From contig WPIO01000012.1 in assembly GCA_009760855.2 (NCBI GenBank), positions 5,768,501-5,832,500 of the forward strand: a DNA stretch of 64,000 nt, in the 5' to 3' direction. The notes beneath the pieces are model-generated. The model searched no databases. It worked only from the letters and a program-made list of their open reading frames with translations, and had not been told where the DNA came from. A program made the position numbers and the translations under genes. This document shows, piece by piece, positions 36,084 through 49,865 of this stretch (positions are counted from its first letter, which is position 1; each line of letters begins with the position of its first letter). Origin of the DNA: Cristatella mucedo. Its lineage: Eukaryota > Bryozoa > Phylactolaemata > Cristatellidae.

Positions 36084-37865
36084 ATGCACACGCACAAGCA
36101 CACAGATGACCCAAATGAATATTTGAAATATTCTTTGTCCGCCATCGCAATCGTCAATGGAGGCAGCGGCGGAGGCTTAGCAGTTGCAGCAGCAGCAGCA
36201 GCAGCAGAAGCAACCAGCCTCTTCGACTGAGGCAATCATAGAGCTGTTGCGGAGATGTTTCGGAGACAGGTTCTTCTGGACTGAATGCTCACTCTCGGAA
36301 GCGCGGCGTCGCTGTCGCAGCGGCGCAAGTGCCGGGGGGGGGGGGGAGGAGGTGGAGGAGGGGAGGAGGTGGGGCTAGTGCCCTATAGAGCTCATTGGTG
36401 TCGAAGATCGCGACGCCCACGTCCGGTGTGAAGTGTTAGCGAGCTTTCCTCAGAGTTTCTAGTCTGTGATCTCTAAAAGCCCATTGCAGTCAGACGTACT
36501 CGAATAGGAGAGCGGTCGCTGTAAACTGATTTCCTTCGTAGCCGTTTCCGCATGCCACCGAGCGCTTCTGCGGAGCAGCATGGAGTGCGACGTCGTGATA
36601 GGATATTTTATTATTGCAAGTTCTCACTACGCGGGAGGACGGGACACAAGTCGGCTCTGAAAATTAGAGCTCTCTCTCTCACTCTCTCTCGGTCGCGGGA
36701 ACTCAAAGGTGACGACTGCGTGAAGAGAAGCGTGTCGCGGCCCCGACCGAAGCCGGCGCGGCCGGCGGCCGCAGCACTCCCGCGGCGCCCGTTCGCCGAG
36801 AGACCCGTGTCTTCTTCTGCGATGCTCCGACGTTCACGCTCTGCGCTCGCCTTCGCCCTGAGTGTGCGCGCAGAGCCGGCGAGCATCCGGCTCATGGATG
36901 GGCGCGGCCACGGGCGTTGGTCCGCCTCGGGCGTTGGTCCGCATTAATGGCTCATTCGATGGAATGAACCTTAAATAGCGCCAGCCTGCCGCGGTCCTTC
37001 CGCTGGCTCGCGCGCCGCCGGAAGGGGCGCCGGCCGACGGGAGCGCGCCGCTCACCGCTGCGTGCTCCCGTCCGACCGTCCGCGGCGCTCGTTGACCGGC
37101 GGCGAGGCCGGCACCGCGTGCGGCTGGTCGGTTGGAGCGCGCACGTCCACGTGCGCCCGACCCTCGCGCGCCGCCGCCGCCGCCGCCAGGCGGAGCTCGC
37201 GAGCTGCTGCTCACGCCTTGAGCTCCGATGCCCAGACGGTCTGCGGCCAGCCGGACCGTCCCTTGGCCTTCCGTTCCGCCGCAGCGGCCTGCAAGAAGCG
37301 AGCGGGTCGTCAGCGGCGAATGGCGGGAGCGGGAGAGCGGCGAGCGACAGAGCAGCAAAGATGTCAGCCAGAGCCTGCCGGGCCGGCGGCTTGCTCTAGA
37401 CTGCGGCCGGCGGCCGGCGGCGGCGGCGAGTTGCCACGACAGGCAAAGCTAGACGCAGACTGCGGCCGCCGCCGCCGCCTCCGCCGCAGTCTTCGACGCC
37501 GTTTATCTGGAGCGCGACCGGCAGCGACAGTCGCAGAGCTCGCTAAATCGACGGCTGCCGCGGCTGTAGCTCTAGCGAAAATGATGGGTAGTGCAGCGTG
37601 AGCGCTCGCAGCGAAGAGGGAAGCGCCGCGGCAGAGACGAGGGCGGTCGCGCAGCTAGGCGACGACGACGACGACGAAGCCGCCGGCTTGAAACGCGGCT
37701 CGCGCTTTCGATCGCGGAAGTGACGGCCGACAACGGCAGGCGCCCTTTTGTATCGAGTTCAGAGTCACAAAAACTTCGATCGTGTTCTGGGCGCACGAGC
37801 AGAGCGAGTCACGCATATCGTTGATGCGGTACACGAGGCTGTTGAATCGGCTAATGCATTTAGTC

Positions 37866-38221
37866 CAGCGGTTCTCTACCTGTAGGTCGTGACCCCTTTG
37901 GGGGTCGAAGGCCCCCTTTCACAGGGTCGCCTAAGACCGTCGGAAAACACCCATTTCCAAATTTTGCACACTATCATTTTATGGTTGGGGGTCGCCACGA
38001 CATGAAGATCCCCTAACCATGTTATTCATTTTGTTTTGTTTGTTTATCAAGCATGATTTTACTCACCATTCAATTGCATTTTCCTTTGCAGTAAATGTAA
38101 AGCGCCTAGAGAGAGAGATTAAGTTCTCTGAGGGCGCTTTATCAAGTGCATTATTATTATTATTACTATTATTAAGAACTGTATTAAAGGGTCACGGCAT
38201 AAATAAGATTGAGAACCACTG
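37866..38221 (+). mobile_element. SPIN-like hAT element, interrupted by LINE B
   Basis: Starts CAGCGGTTCTC and ends GAGAACCACTG, with the internal blocks TGACCCCTTTGGGGGTCG, GGGTCGCCTAAGACCGTCGG and ACTGTATTAAAGGGTC. Flanks ATTTAGTC (37858-37865) and ATTCAGTC (38222-38229) form an 8-bp target duplication with one mismatch, as hAT insertion predicts. A LINE B copy is inserted at about 38009. It has no transposase, so it is non-autonomous. The terminal sequences match SPIN as recalled, not by search. Confidence 0.88.
38010..38173 (+). mobile_element. LINE B 3' fragment nested in SPIN-like element
   Basis: Runs from CCCCTAACCATGTTATTC through AGCATGATTTTAC to the perfect hairpin AAAGCGCC...GGCGCTTT and an ATT tail. 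The host sequence resumes at AAGAACTGTATT, and AAGA stands on both sides, a possible short target duplication. The nesting dates this LINE insertion after the hAT insertion. Confidence 0.85.
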
Positions 38222-38744
38222 ATTCAGTCAAAGATCGTGGCTGCCGACGACCTCGTGTTTGGCTCCACATCGTACGCGGGTTGCAGAGCTCGCCAACGAA
38301 CGCTCCGCGAGCTCACCCGTAAGACGGCTAAGCTGGCTTGCTGATAACTGACCGCTGCAGATTGCGTTGCGAGACAAAGGAGAAAAAGCGTACGCAATCC
38401 GTCTTTCAGAGAGCGAACTCGTCGCCCAATAGATCGAAGCCCTCCATCCAGCGAGCCAGCGCTAGGAACTCTTGAAGAGCGGGTCAGACGCTCAACGGCG
38501 CAGCTGCTCTTCACAGACTTTGTTGACTCGTGGTTCGTCAAAAACGAGGCTCGCCGATGTCGGCAAGCAGTCGCATCGTCGGGGGCCAAGCAGAAACCTC
38601 ACGCATTCGCCGCTTCCTGGCTATAGAGGAGTCGGCATTGACTTTTGCATGCGCTTCTACATCCTTTTACTTCTGATGCTTTGAATCTCATTCCTTTGAA
38701 GGCAGTAAGTGACTGACGACCGGCGCGGCTGAGTGAAGTCGACA

Positions 38745-38784
38745 AGTGTGGGACGGATGTGCGCGCGCACATCCGTCCCACACT
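38745..38784. repeat. Perfect 40-bp palindrome
   Basis: The left half 38745-38764 (AGTGTGGGACGGATG...) is exactly the reverse complement of 38765-38784, with no loop. The centre is GCGCGCGC. Confidence 0.97.
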
Positions 38785-41062
<2,278 letters not shown>

Positions 41063-41436
41063 ATTGCGCTTGAAACTCTCTAGCGAAATGCAAGTTATGG
41101 CCCCGCATCCAAAATAAAGAGAGAGCAGTGAAGCGACGCGAGGAGAACGTGCGTCGATTTAAAGTCGAGCGAGGGCCGCTGACTGTATCGCACTGCAGCA
41201 GCTGATGAGCCCAACTTCAGCACCCGCTACTACGTCAGAATGCAATGTTCGGCCACGCGGCGCCTTTTCCCTCTTAATCTGCACTGCTCCGCTTCTGCGA
41301 TACACCAAACCCCTCGCACGCTAACTCAATAACTGGCGAGAACTGCGCAAGACAAGAAGAGAGGTAAGGAACGAGCATGAGAACTATCGAGAGTTAAAGA
41401 GGGAGCGATAGAGAAAGGGAGGGAGAGCACGAGAAA

Positions 41437-41440
41437 GAGA

Positions 41441-41523
<83 letters not shown>
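41437..41523. repeat. (GA)n microsatellite just inside the HAND intron
   Basis: Nearly pure GA run. On the HAND sense strand this is a (CT) run beginning ~85 bp after the splice donor at 41607. Confidence 0.95.
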
Positions 41524-41531
<8 letters not shown>

Positions 41532-41607
41532 CGCGCGAAAGAGAGTGAGAGAGTGAGAGCGTGAGCAGGTCTCAGGCTCGGCGGACAGTCGGGGCGGCAG
41601 TACTCAC

Positions 41608-42333
41608 GATTTCCTGTTCGATGGTCTTCCTTTTGTCAGCTCGGCGCTCGGTCTTCCGTGTGAGGTCGGCTTTGAACTCGTCGACGACTTCGCTCTCCGT
41701 CGTCAGCGTCTCCATTAGATAGCCGATGTAGCTCGTGGCCAGGCGCAGCGTCTTAATCTTGGACAGCTTCGTGTCCTTGGGCACGTTGGGTATGCAGTCG
41801 CGCAGCTTCGTGAAGGCCGAGTTGATGCTCTGTGTCCGCCGCCGTTCTTTCTTGTTGGCCGACACGCGCTTTTTCTCCACTCGGACCGGAAATCCGACGG
41901 GCATCCCGTACATGTCCACTAGCGGCCGGTACATGGGGTCGCCGGCCGCGGCCGCGGCTGCCGCGGCTGCGGCCGCGGCGCAAGGCCACGACTGCAGTCC
42001 GGACGACGGCGAGCTTTGCTGCTGGTCGCTTTGCGGGCTCGGCGTTCCTGACGAGTAGCCACGCACACTGCACGCCTGCTCAGCCGCGGCGGCCGCCGCG
42101 GCGGCCGCAGACGCCATTGCAGCCGCGCTTGCGTTGAGCACGCGATGCGGCTGCTGCGGCTGCTGCTCAAACTGGTTTCCGTAGTGCCACGGCGCGGCCG
42201 CGGCTACGGCGTAGTCGTCCTGCTGCGGCCAGAACTCTGCAGCGGCGGCGGCTGCTGCTGCCGCCGCCGCCCCCCAGTTCTGGCCGGCGTCGTAGTGGTA
42301 ATTCGGCTGGTAGCTGGACAGCGCGAGATTCAT
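41608..42333 (-). CDS. HAND-family bHLH transcription factor, exon 1
   Basis: Nuclear factor that dimerises with E-proteins and controls heart, visceral mesoderm and neural development in bilaterians. From ATG 42333 (A at -3) the exon has 242 codons. An N-terminal region has three polyalanine tracts (11, 9 and 12 Ala near residues 22-32, 76-84 and 119-130) and Q-rich stretches. The bHLH follows: basic [10 protein letters not shown] (160-169), helix 1 [11 protein letters not shown], loop IPNVPKDT, helix 2 [19 protein letters not shown]. The charged post-bHLH segment runs [17 protein letters not shown]. The [11 protein letters not shown] and IPNVP...[16 protein letters not shown] signatures are diagnostic of HAND. 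The frame ends at donor GTGAGTA (41607 downward), phase 0, where vertebrate HAND genes also have their intron. The conserved GRTGWPQHVW tail must be on a further exon that I did not locate. A longer open frame upstream starts only at GTG. Confidence 0.95.
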
Positions 42334-42610
42334 GATTGACGGAAGCGAAAAATAAAGTTGCAGCGTCACCTCGTTGGAAGACTTCACGGCGTGTCGCGGC
42401 GAACGCTCGCCTGAGACCGTATATGCTGAGAGCCTACGGCGGCGGAGGCCTGACGAGCTCGCAGCGCCGAAAGCTTCTCCGAGCGGCGGCGGCGACTTCC
42501 AGCGACTAGTGCTCCGAGCGTCCGTCCGTCTGCCTCTGCTGCCGGTCTGTCGCTCTTGGACGAGAGGGTGGTACTAGCCAAGTTTATCCACACGGCCGTC
42601 TTTTATGCAA
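42334..42610 (-). promoter_or_regulatory. Possible HAND 5' UTR and TATA-like core promoter
   Basis: On the minus strand GCATAAAAGA (42600-42609) resembles a TATA box, followed by GTGGATAAAC, a GATA-type motif, at about 42585-42594. Transcription starting ~30 bp downstream would give a 5' UTR of about 240 nt. Position and motif are suggestive only. Confidence 0.3.
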
Positions 42611-43496
42611 GAGGGGGTATCGTTTGACTAGGATTGACGTGTGTCAAACTGCGTTTTATGGCATTAAGCCGGCGCCCGTTCGCGGCGGCGCGTTTCAGCG
42701 TTCTTGTCGGGAGCCTCCGGAAAAGGGCGAGTTCATCTAGACCTAGACGAGGGAGGTTTGTAGCGGATCGGTTGCTTTTTCGACGGCATTCGCTCTCTAA
42801 TAAATCGGTCGCCTTTATTGTTGAGCCCCCGCAAGATGCGCAGTCGCCGGCGGACCCAGCCACGCAGTTCGCGGCAGTTTGAGCGATGAGGTGCCGCCCA
42901 CTTTACCCGGCCCTTCCGCCCGCCAGCCTACTAATTAAGTTAGCATAATGGCGGTCGTGTTTGTTTAAATCAATTAATCGAACAGCCGAAAGTTTTCCGC
43001 AGTCCCTCTGATCGTTATGCAAAATCTGGCAGACAATCAAAAGGATCCCGTCGTCGACGAGCGCCGCGGTGACAGTTTTCGGAGCGGAGCTAGACGCCGG
43101 ACGCCGGCGGTCATTGAAGCACGCGCGCGCACGCGCACTCGTGTCGCCGCCTGCTTTCTGTATGGAGAGGGCCCCCGCCGCCGCGGCGAGCGCGGGGAAA
43201 AATAATGCGGCGACCAGTGGCACTGGGGGTGGGGTGGTGGCGGACGCGGTTCGGCTGGCGGCGGCGCGGTCGGAGTAGGTTCGCGGCGGCGGCGGCGGCT
43301 ATCTCTTTGAGCGGCCCGCCAAGCGAGTTTTCAGCTCCGGCTGGGCAGGGCCCGGTTAATTGCCCCAGCACATGGGGCAGTAGCGAGTAGAGAGCCCAGT
43401 CCGCAGACCGCGACTCCCACCCGACGGACGCCTAGCCATGCCTCTGACGCAGCCAGCCTCTCACTCTTCCTGGCGGCTGCCGCGTCGGCGGCGGCA

Positions 43497-43504
43497 GGGC
43501 GGCA

Positions 43505-43551
<47 letters not shown>
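43497..43551. repeat. (GGC)n array
   Basis: GGC repeat with one GGCAGC interruption near the start. Confidence 0.9.
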
Positions 43552-43553
<2 letters not shown>

Positions 43554-44115
43554 CAAACGGATCCTTTTATGGGCACCGTCGCCCCTCCCGTCTTCGGCCG
43601 GTGTTTCGATCGCGGCTCTCGCTCTAACGGGCTCGTCGCCGTGCTCCGGCGGCGCGGCGGTCGCCCAAGGAAACTCTTTCTGGCCCCGAAGGCACCGCTG
43701 GACACTTGACTTCGTCACTTCGAAGCGATACGAACGAGCATTGTCAAAAAAAGGGAGCACTCGGCGACGCAAGGACGCTCGCGAGCCGCGCAGCTAGAGC
43801 CTTAGCGGTGCGCTTCGGCTCAAAAGACCCGGTACTACTCGAAGGCGCTCGAGCCCTGCGTCCGCCGTCGCCTCTCATTCTTCTTCGTCGGTCGACGAGC
43901 GCTGTTTTTCCTCAGCTCAGACCGGCAATCCCGTCGTCTCGAAACGCAGCTGCCGGGCGTCCGAGTACCAGCTATGCGCTAGCGCGGCTGCCACCATAGG
44001 CAGACCCGGCAGAGAGAGCGGGGGGGGGGGAGGCGCGACTGACGGTCGCGGACCGCGCGGAGGTCTCGCACTGGCCAGTTGTGACGGCGGCAAGCCGAAG
44101 TTCTGGCTGCTGCGT

Positions 44116-44200
44116 AGGAGGAAGAGGAGGAAAAGGAGGAGGAGGAGGAAGAGGAAGAGGAGGAGGAGGAGGAGGAGAAAGAAGGAGGAGGAGGAGGAGG
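44116..44200. repeat. Purine-only GGA/GAA tract, 85 nt
   Basis: Every base from 44116 to 44200 is A or G on the plus strand. Confidence 0.9.
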
Positions 44201-45963
44201 CGCGTCGCGCACGACGCAGCCGCTCGCTTGAGCCGGAAACAAGCGGTGCGGCTTTTAAGGCTGACGCGATGCTTTCTGTCGGCATCGCCTATTAATTATT
44301 TCAAACGATGCCGTGTTTACGGAAAGTGTTTACGTCTCTTTTACTTAGAATGTAAACCGCTGAGTATACTAATGATATACCCGATATACCCGTGTCTCCG
44401 TTTTTGCCCGCAGCGGAGCCTCCTCTCTGCTTTAAATATTCACTCGCTCAGCCGTTCCGCGCTGCCAGCCGAGCTCGCGCGCCGCCGGCCTTCCGCACCT
44501 CGCGCCGCGCGACGCAGTGAGGCGGCCTGCGCTGAGCTGCGAGCGCCGTCGAGCTTTACAAGCGCTTTTCGCGCGCCGTAACTAGCGTCGCTCGCGCACC
44601 AACTTGACTCGGCTCCGGCGAGGTGGTGGAAATTCGTAAAAGAGCTATTGCCAATTATGCAGGCGGAAGTTCAGCTTTCCGTGCCGTTTTTAGTGCTCAC
44701 TGCCGGTATGAGTTTATTAGAATGCCGTAAAATCTGTGCCTAAGCCTATCGGGCGGCCAATTACGCGATGGCAATAAATCACCGCGAGGCCAGACCGTGG
44801 ACGCGGTCGCCAAGGAACGCTCGCTGCTGCTCGCCTTGTGCTGCCGCGCCGTCGAAAGAGAGGAAGGAGTTCGTTAAAAAACCTCCGCTCCACCGACGCG
44901 CGGATGCTGGGACTGTGAAGTGACTGCGTCGCTCGTCGCTGCCTGTGCCGCACGCGTGCTCCTACCCCCCCCCCGTCGCCAGCCGTGCGCCCGAGGACGG
45001 CGCCCCCTGCAATCTGCCAGCGTTCGGCTCTCGTCCGGAGCGCGTGCCCAGGCGGAAACCGCCGTTGAGTTTCGCGGGACAAATTGGGCACGCGCGCTCT
45101 CGCATCCTGGCTTCTCTCATTCCGATTCGCTCCGTTATTGCGCCTGCGCCGCTGTTACAGCGCGCGCAGCCGATCGGCGACGCGACCGCTCGGCTCCAGT
45201 CGTGCCGCCGTTCTACGGCGGCCGCCGATTGCGCCGCTCCGCTCCGACGCAGCGACACCCGGCGACCTTCCTGTTCTTAGAGCACTTTGCGTGCGTTCAA
45301 AGGTCGCACGCGTCACAAGACGGCTGAGTCATGTTTATGGTAGAAAAGGGTTAGCGGCTAAATTGCTTACGCGCATCCGGGCGCCGGTCGAGGCGTTACG
45401 CATTCTGCCAGCTATCGCGCGTCGGCCTAGGAATGGTGGTAGGCGGGTCTGAGTGGCGTCTTAAAAGGAAATCCAATCTGATGGTCGGAGCGGTTTGCTA
45501 TATCGCGCCGGCTTGGTTGCAAACGTGCGCGCCTCCACTCAGCGACCGGTTGGTGGCTGAGCCCCTAACGTATCGAGTCGCCGCCGCCGCCGCCGTAGGC
45601 TGCGCGGTACTCACTGCAATGCGGACCGAATCCAACACGAACGACGCGTTTCCACTGCATTCAGGCAAAGTGCGCAGCTCATTTTGTAACTGAACCACTA
45701 TCCGCTAAGCCACCGCCGGTCAGTTCGGTGCGACGCCGATCGACTTTCCAACGGGTGCGCACATCGCTGTAGCCGTGCGAAGAGACCAATGTGAATTAAC
45801 ATCGCCTTATTCTTCCAGGAAATGCAGTCGCATGCTTTGACAAGCCCAAGCTAGAAGAGGCCTGACATCTTTCGATTTTTTTAACAATGAAGAAGAGTAG
45901 AAGAAGGTGGTGGTACAATGGGTGGAGAATGACGGGAACAAAAGGAAGACGAGGAGGAGAAGG

Positions 45964-46294
45964 AGAAGGAGAATGAGAAGAAGGGGAAGGAGAAGGAGAA
46001 GAAGAAGGAAGAGGATCAGGAGAAGAAAAAGGAGAAGGATGATCAGGAGAAGGAGGAGGAGGAGGAGGAGAAGAGGAGGATGAGAGCACGAGCAGAGAAA
46101 TGAGAGAGAGAGGAGAGAGGAGAGAGAGAGCGGAGAGCGAGAGGAGAGAGAGAGGAGAGAGAGATGAGAGAGAGGAAAGAGAGAGAGAGAGAGAAGAGAG
46201 GGAGAGAGAGGAGAGAGAGAGGAGAGCGAGAGGAGGGAGAGAGAGAGAAAAGAGAGAAAGAGAGAGGAGGGAGGAGAGAGAGAGAGAGAGAGAG

Positions 46295-46378
<84 letters not shown>

Positions 46379-46475
46379 GAGAGGAAAGCGAGAGGAGAGC
46401 GAGGGGAGAGAGAGAGAGAGAGAGAGAGAAAAGAGAGCGAGAGGAGAGAGAGAGAGAGAAAAAAGAGAGAGAGAG

Positions 46476-46550
<75 letters not shown>

Positions 46551-46556
46551 GGGGAG
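45964..46556. repeat. Polypurine tract ~590 nt (GGA then GA)
   Basis: Almost all purine on the plus strand, with rare C or T. GGA/GAA units dominate to about 46090, then GAGA units with GAGC and GAGT interruptions. Long open frames rich in Arg/Glu or Ser/Leu across it are artefacts of the repeat. Confidence 0.93.
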
Positions 46557-48780
46557 GGAAGGTGAAAGCTTAGCGCTTTCTTATTTGCCACCGAATATCA
46601 GCCATCGCTGCAGCATTACTATACAGGCTGAATGAATGAAAACGAAGATGAATACTTAAGCCTCTTAACAAAACAAAGCGGTCTAAGAAAATAATGTGGT
46701 GCAGTTTTTTATAACATACTCAAAGGTTAAGTAACTTGTGGCGCGCATCCGGTGGCCAACGCTGTAACTCGGATTGTAAGGAAGACGTTAGACACAGATG
46801 AGCTGCCGTGGCCTGCTGCCCGGCATCGTTGAACGAAAGTCATTGTTCAGGAGGAGGTAATCCCGTTACTTCTTTTGCGGGCCGTACGCTAACGAAGGCG
46901 AGAAAAAGCTGCAATGAGCTCGCCGTATCGCACGCGCGACACGAACGACGTAGCTCAAAAGGCAGCAGCTGAGCGACCGCACTCGCAAGCTTGCCGAGTC
47001 GCCTAGCAGCATTGCCAACGTGACGGGAGCCGCCGCAAGCCCTCGCCTGTCGCTGTCGCGTCGTGGCAGAGGTCGGTACGGTTGTTTGGCGCCAAGGTAC
47101 CGCCGACAGCGAGCGGACAGATCCAGCAAGGGTCGACTGATCAGGATTGGCAGCCGGATGCGATGCAGTCGGAAGGTATTGCAGACGGTGGCGACGCTGC
47201 TCCGCCACATATTCGCGCGCAACTCTTGCGAGAGCCGACAAGGAAACCAACCGCCGCTCTCTGGTTTCACGCAGTGAAATCCGTCAGCTATGCTGTAGCG
47301 GCTGACGAATTCGGCTTCCGGTTCAGCTGCGCTCGCAGCTGCACTTCATCGAGGCTTCAGCGAAGGTCGTCGACCTGACGCGTCGCCCTGGTCCCCCATC
47401 GCAGTGCGAAAGCCGCCACCCCGCGTTTGCGACACGGCCGCCGAGCCGACTGTTCTGGAGCAGCGTTACGCGGCAGCGTTGCGTCGTCATTTTGTCTCGT
47501 CCACAGTCCTCGTCCATCGCAGGACAGCGACGCTCGCTTTTTCTTTGGTGCGGAGCTTCGAGCGATGCTCGAGCCGGCGGAGGGCGCTAGCAGAGGCCAT
47601 TAGGCCGCGCGAGCGCGCGTACTCAGGATCATTTCCTCCAGACTGCCAATTGGCGCCAGAGCTGACGAGCGCGAGCGGCCTGCGATGGGCGTCCGCCCGA
47701 CGACGACTTGGAAATGACTCGCAGGGCGGAAATCGCCAGTCGGTGCACTAACGAAGCTGGCCGGCTCGCGGCGAGCGTACGGCGGCCGCTAATCGGAGCG
47801 CGTCTTGCGTCCAGAGAGTCGGCAACCACGCCGGCGAAGCTGTGGCTCCCCCTTTCGACACCACTTTCTCAACGGTATCCTTGCCGCGACGCGCCTTCCA
47901 ACTGATGCTGAGCTGCCGAGGTTTTGCCGGCTGGAGTCGTGCGCTTTTGTATTCGTGCCTAAGCAGGATACATTGCCTTTCATTAACCGTTGGTTATCAA
48001 GTCTCTATAGGCGCAGTGTAAAGCTCTCTAATATCTATTTAGATCTCATGGGGTGCTACACACAAGGCTCATTATTATTATTATTATTATATCATTATAA
48101 TCGCCTCGACAGAGCCCTGTCGCCACTAAACTCCCACGAACGCGCGGCCAAGTAGCGACAGCACCGAACGCGGATGCTTACGATCGACCGGAAACACGCA
48201 GTTATACTTTCGCACGCAATGCATCCAGCGGCACTTGATGGACCACTTCGTGACCTGCAAGTGATGACTACGACACTCGAGCTCTTTTTTCCAGATCGCG
48301 CTTGCCGTCTCCCGACTGGCCTCTGTCGGCCGTCGTAGATTTTCGTTTGAAAGCAGGAGCAGTTCTTACGACACTACATTCGGAAAGTCAAAACCTTTGT
48401 ACGACCATCTTCCGCTATGGCTTCAAGCCCGCTGTCTCGGCTGCTGATGCTGCAGATATCGTGCTCTCGAAGCCATCCGAGCTACACCGCCGCAAAACGA
48501 GACAGCCAAGGTCTGCTTTATGCATCACGACGTTTGTCGCTAAAATTACGCGTGAATGGCCACGCAGTTACTTGCCGCCAACAATTGTATCTTCATCGCG
48601 TGAGACCGTCGTCTTTGCATATTCAGTTTCGAGTTCCATGAAGATCCAGTACGACCGCGCATGCTTGTTATCGTTTCTCGCTAATGATATGACGTCGGCA
48701 TTTTTTGTGCGCACCTGTGCACCGTTGCTACTAACGCAGCACTCATTCTCCCATTAATTAGAACAACGGCTAGTTTCTGG

Positions 48781-48945
48781 TGAGCCGTGATAGCACACTA
48801 GGTAAGGCAGTTGCTTTTCACGACCTCAGTCCCTGGGTCGTGGGTTGGAATCCTGCGATGGGCGATCCTCTATTGCCGTTCCAAGCTGTGGTGATAGCCG
48901 TTAACGCTCTTCTGTCGCTATACAAAAGAGGCTGTTAAAATCAGC
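48781..48945 (+). mobile_element. SINE1 copy
   Basis: The tRNA-like head GAGCCGTGATAGCACACTAGG is followed by a hairpin region CACGACCTC...GGGTCGTG, the B box GGTTGGAATCC, the body GTGATAGCCGTTAACGC and the end CTATACAAAAGAGGCTG. Confidence 0.8.
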
Positions 48946-49111
48946 TAGTATTTTAATTTTTAGTAATTTTTACTCACATTCTATAGCTAGAACAGCTGCT
49001 TACTTTTCTTACCGAGAAGCGATGAAGCCGACGCTAACCTTGGTCACCGCTTTGAACTTGTGCCGCTTGAATACTTACTCTTTGGGCAATATACCGCTCC
49101 TATCAAGTTGG

Positions 49112-49271
49112 TGAGCCGCGGTGGCGCACTAGGTAATGCAGTTGCTTTTTACCTTACCTCGGTCCCGAGACCGTGGGTTCGAATTCTGCGATAGGCGACC
49201 CTTTATTGCCACTGCACGCAGTGGTGATAGCCGTGAAGGCCGTTCTGCCGCTATACAAACAAGGTTGTTGA
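49112..49271 (+). mobile_element. SINE1 copy
   Basis: The head TGAGCCGCGGTGGCGCACTAG, the B box GGTTCGAATTC and a body with GCCACTGCACGCAGTGG (small hairpin) end in CTATACAAACAAGG. It lies ~170 bp after the previous copy in the same orientation. Confidence 0.82.
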
Positions 49272-49627
49272 CTCATGTAATATTTTTTTCGTCTGTCTCA
49301 GGCTAAGTCTAAATTTCATAGAGAAGTAATAGAATCGCAAAAAAGTAACCCACGACTGCTAAGGTATCAACTATCTTCTTAACCGCTTACTAGCAACATA
49401 CTTCCTGGTGATACCAATTGCGAGTTGACAGAAAGTTTCTCCGAATTATTTGTAAATATTAGGCAAGAATGAATGAATTGGGGACTCAATTTCCTCACCA
49501 CCGCATAAGCGGCAGTAAGATTTGATCCCATATATCCGTGCTCGTCTTCTCTCTCCTTCTTCACGTCTTTCTCTATCGAACTCGCCGCTAACTTTGTCCC
49601 CTGGACTAGGAAGGCCAGCGGTCCTAT

Positions 49628-49745
49628 ATCTACGTATTTATGTATGCATCTCCGTCTATAACCTCACAAAGCCGCACAGACTAGGTGAGTGTTACACTGG
49701 GGATTTTTCTATGGAAGACTGAAAGCCCGAGTAGCCTTCGGCATG
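49628..49745 (-). mobile_element. LINE A 3' end, diverged
   Basis: The minus strand has CCGAAGGCTACTCGG, TAACACTCACCTAGTC and TTATAGACGGAGATGCATAC, matching the LINE A terminal region with many changes. Confidence 0.6.
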
Positions 49746-49865
49746 CAGATAATAGCCAACAAACTTCATAAAGACCCGCTCCCAAGAGTTTTTCTTATCA
49801 GGTGTACAAACCTGTTGTTGCCCACCATAATAAATACTGAAAGTATGTCCACGATTATAGGATTA

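Larger units (their letters stand above)
42620..48780. other. GC-rich, gene-free region upstream of HAND
   Basis: Many open frames exist on both strands because stop codons are rare in this composition, but none shows a domain or convincing splice sites. It contains GGC, GGA and GA arrays. HAND enhancers could lie here; nothing specific can be pointed to. Confidence 0.45.

Noticed and set aside
42334-42387. Upstream extension of HAND by 18 codons
   Set aside because: The extension begins at GTG, not ATG. The ATG at 42333 has a favourable context and is preferred.
46043-46591. Long Ser/Leu-rich and Arg/Glu-rich frames
   Set aside because: They are translations of the GA array; every frame of such a repeat lacks stops.
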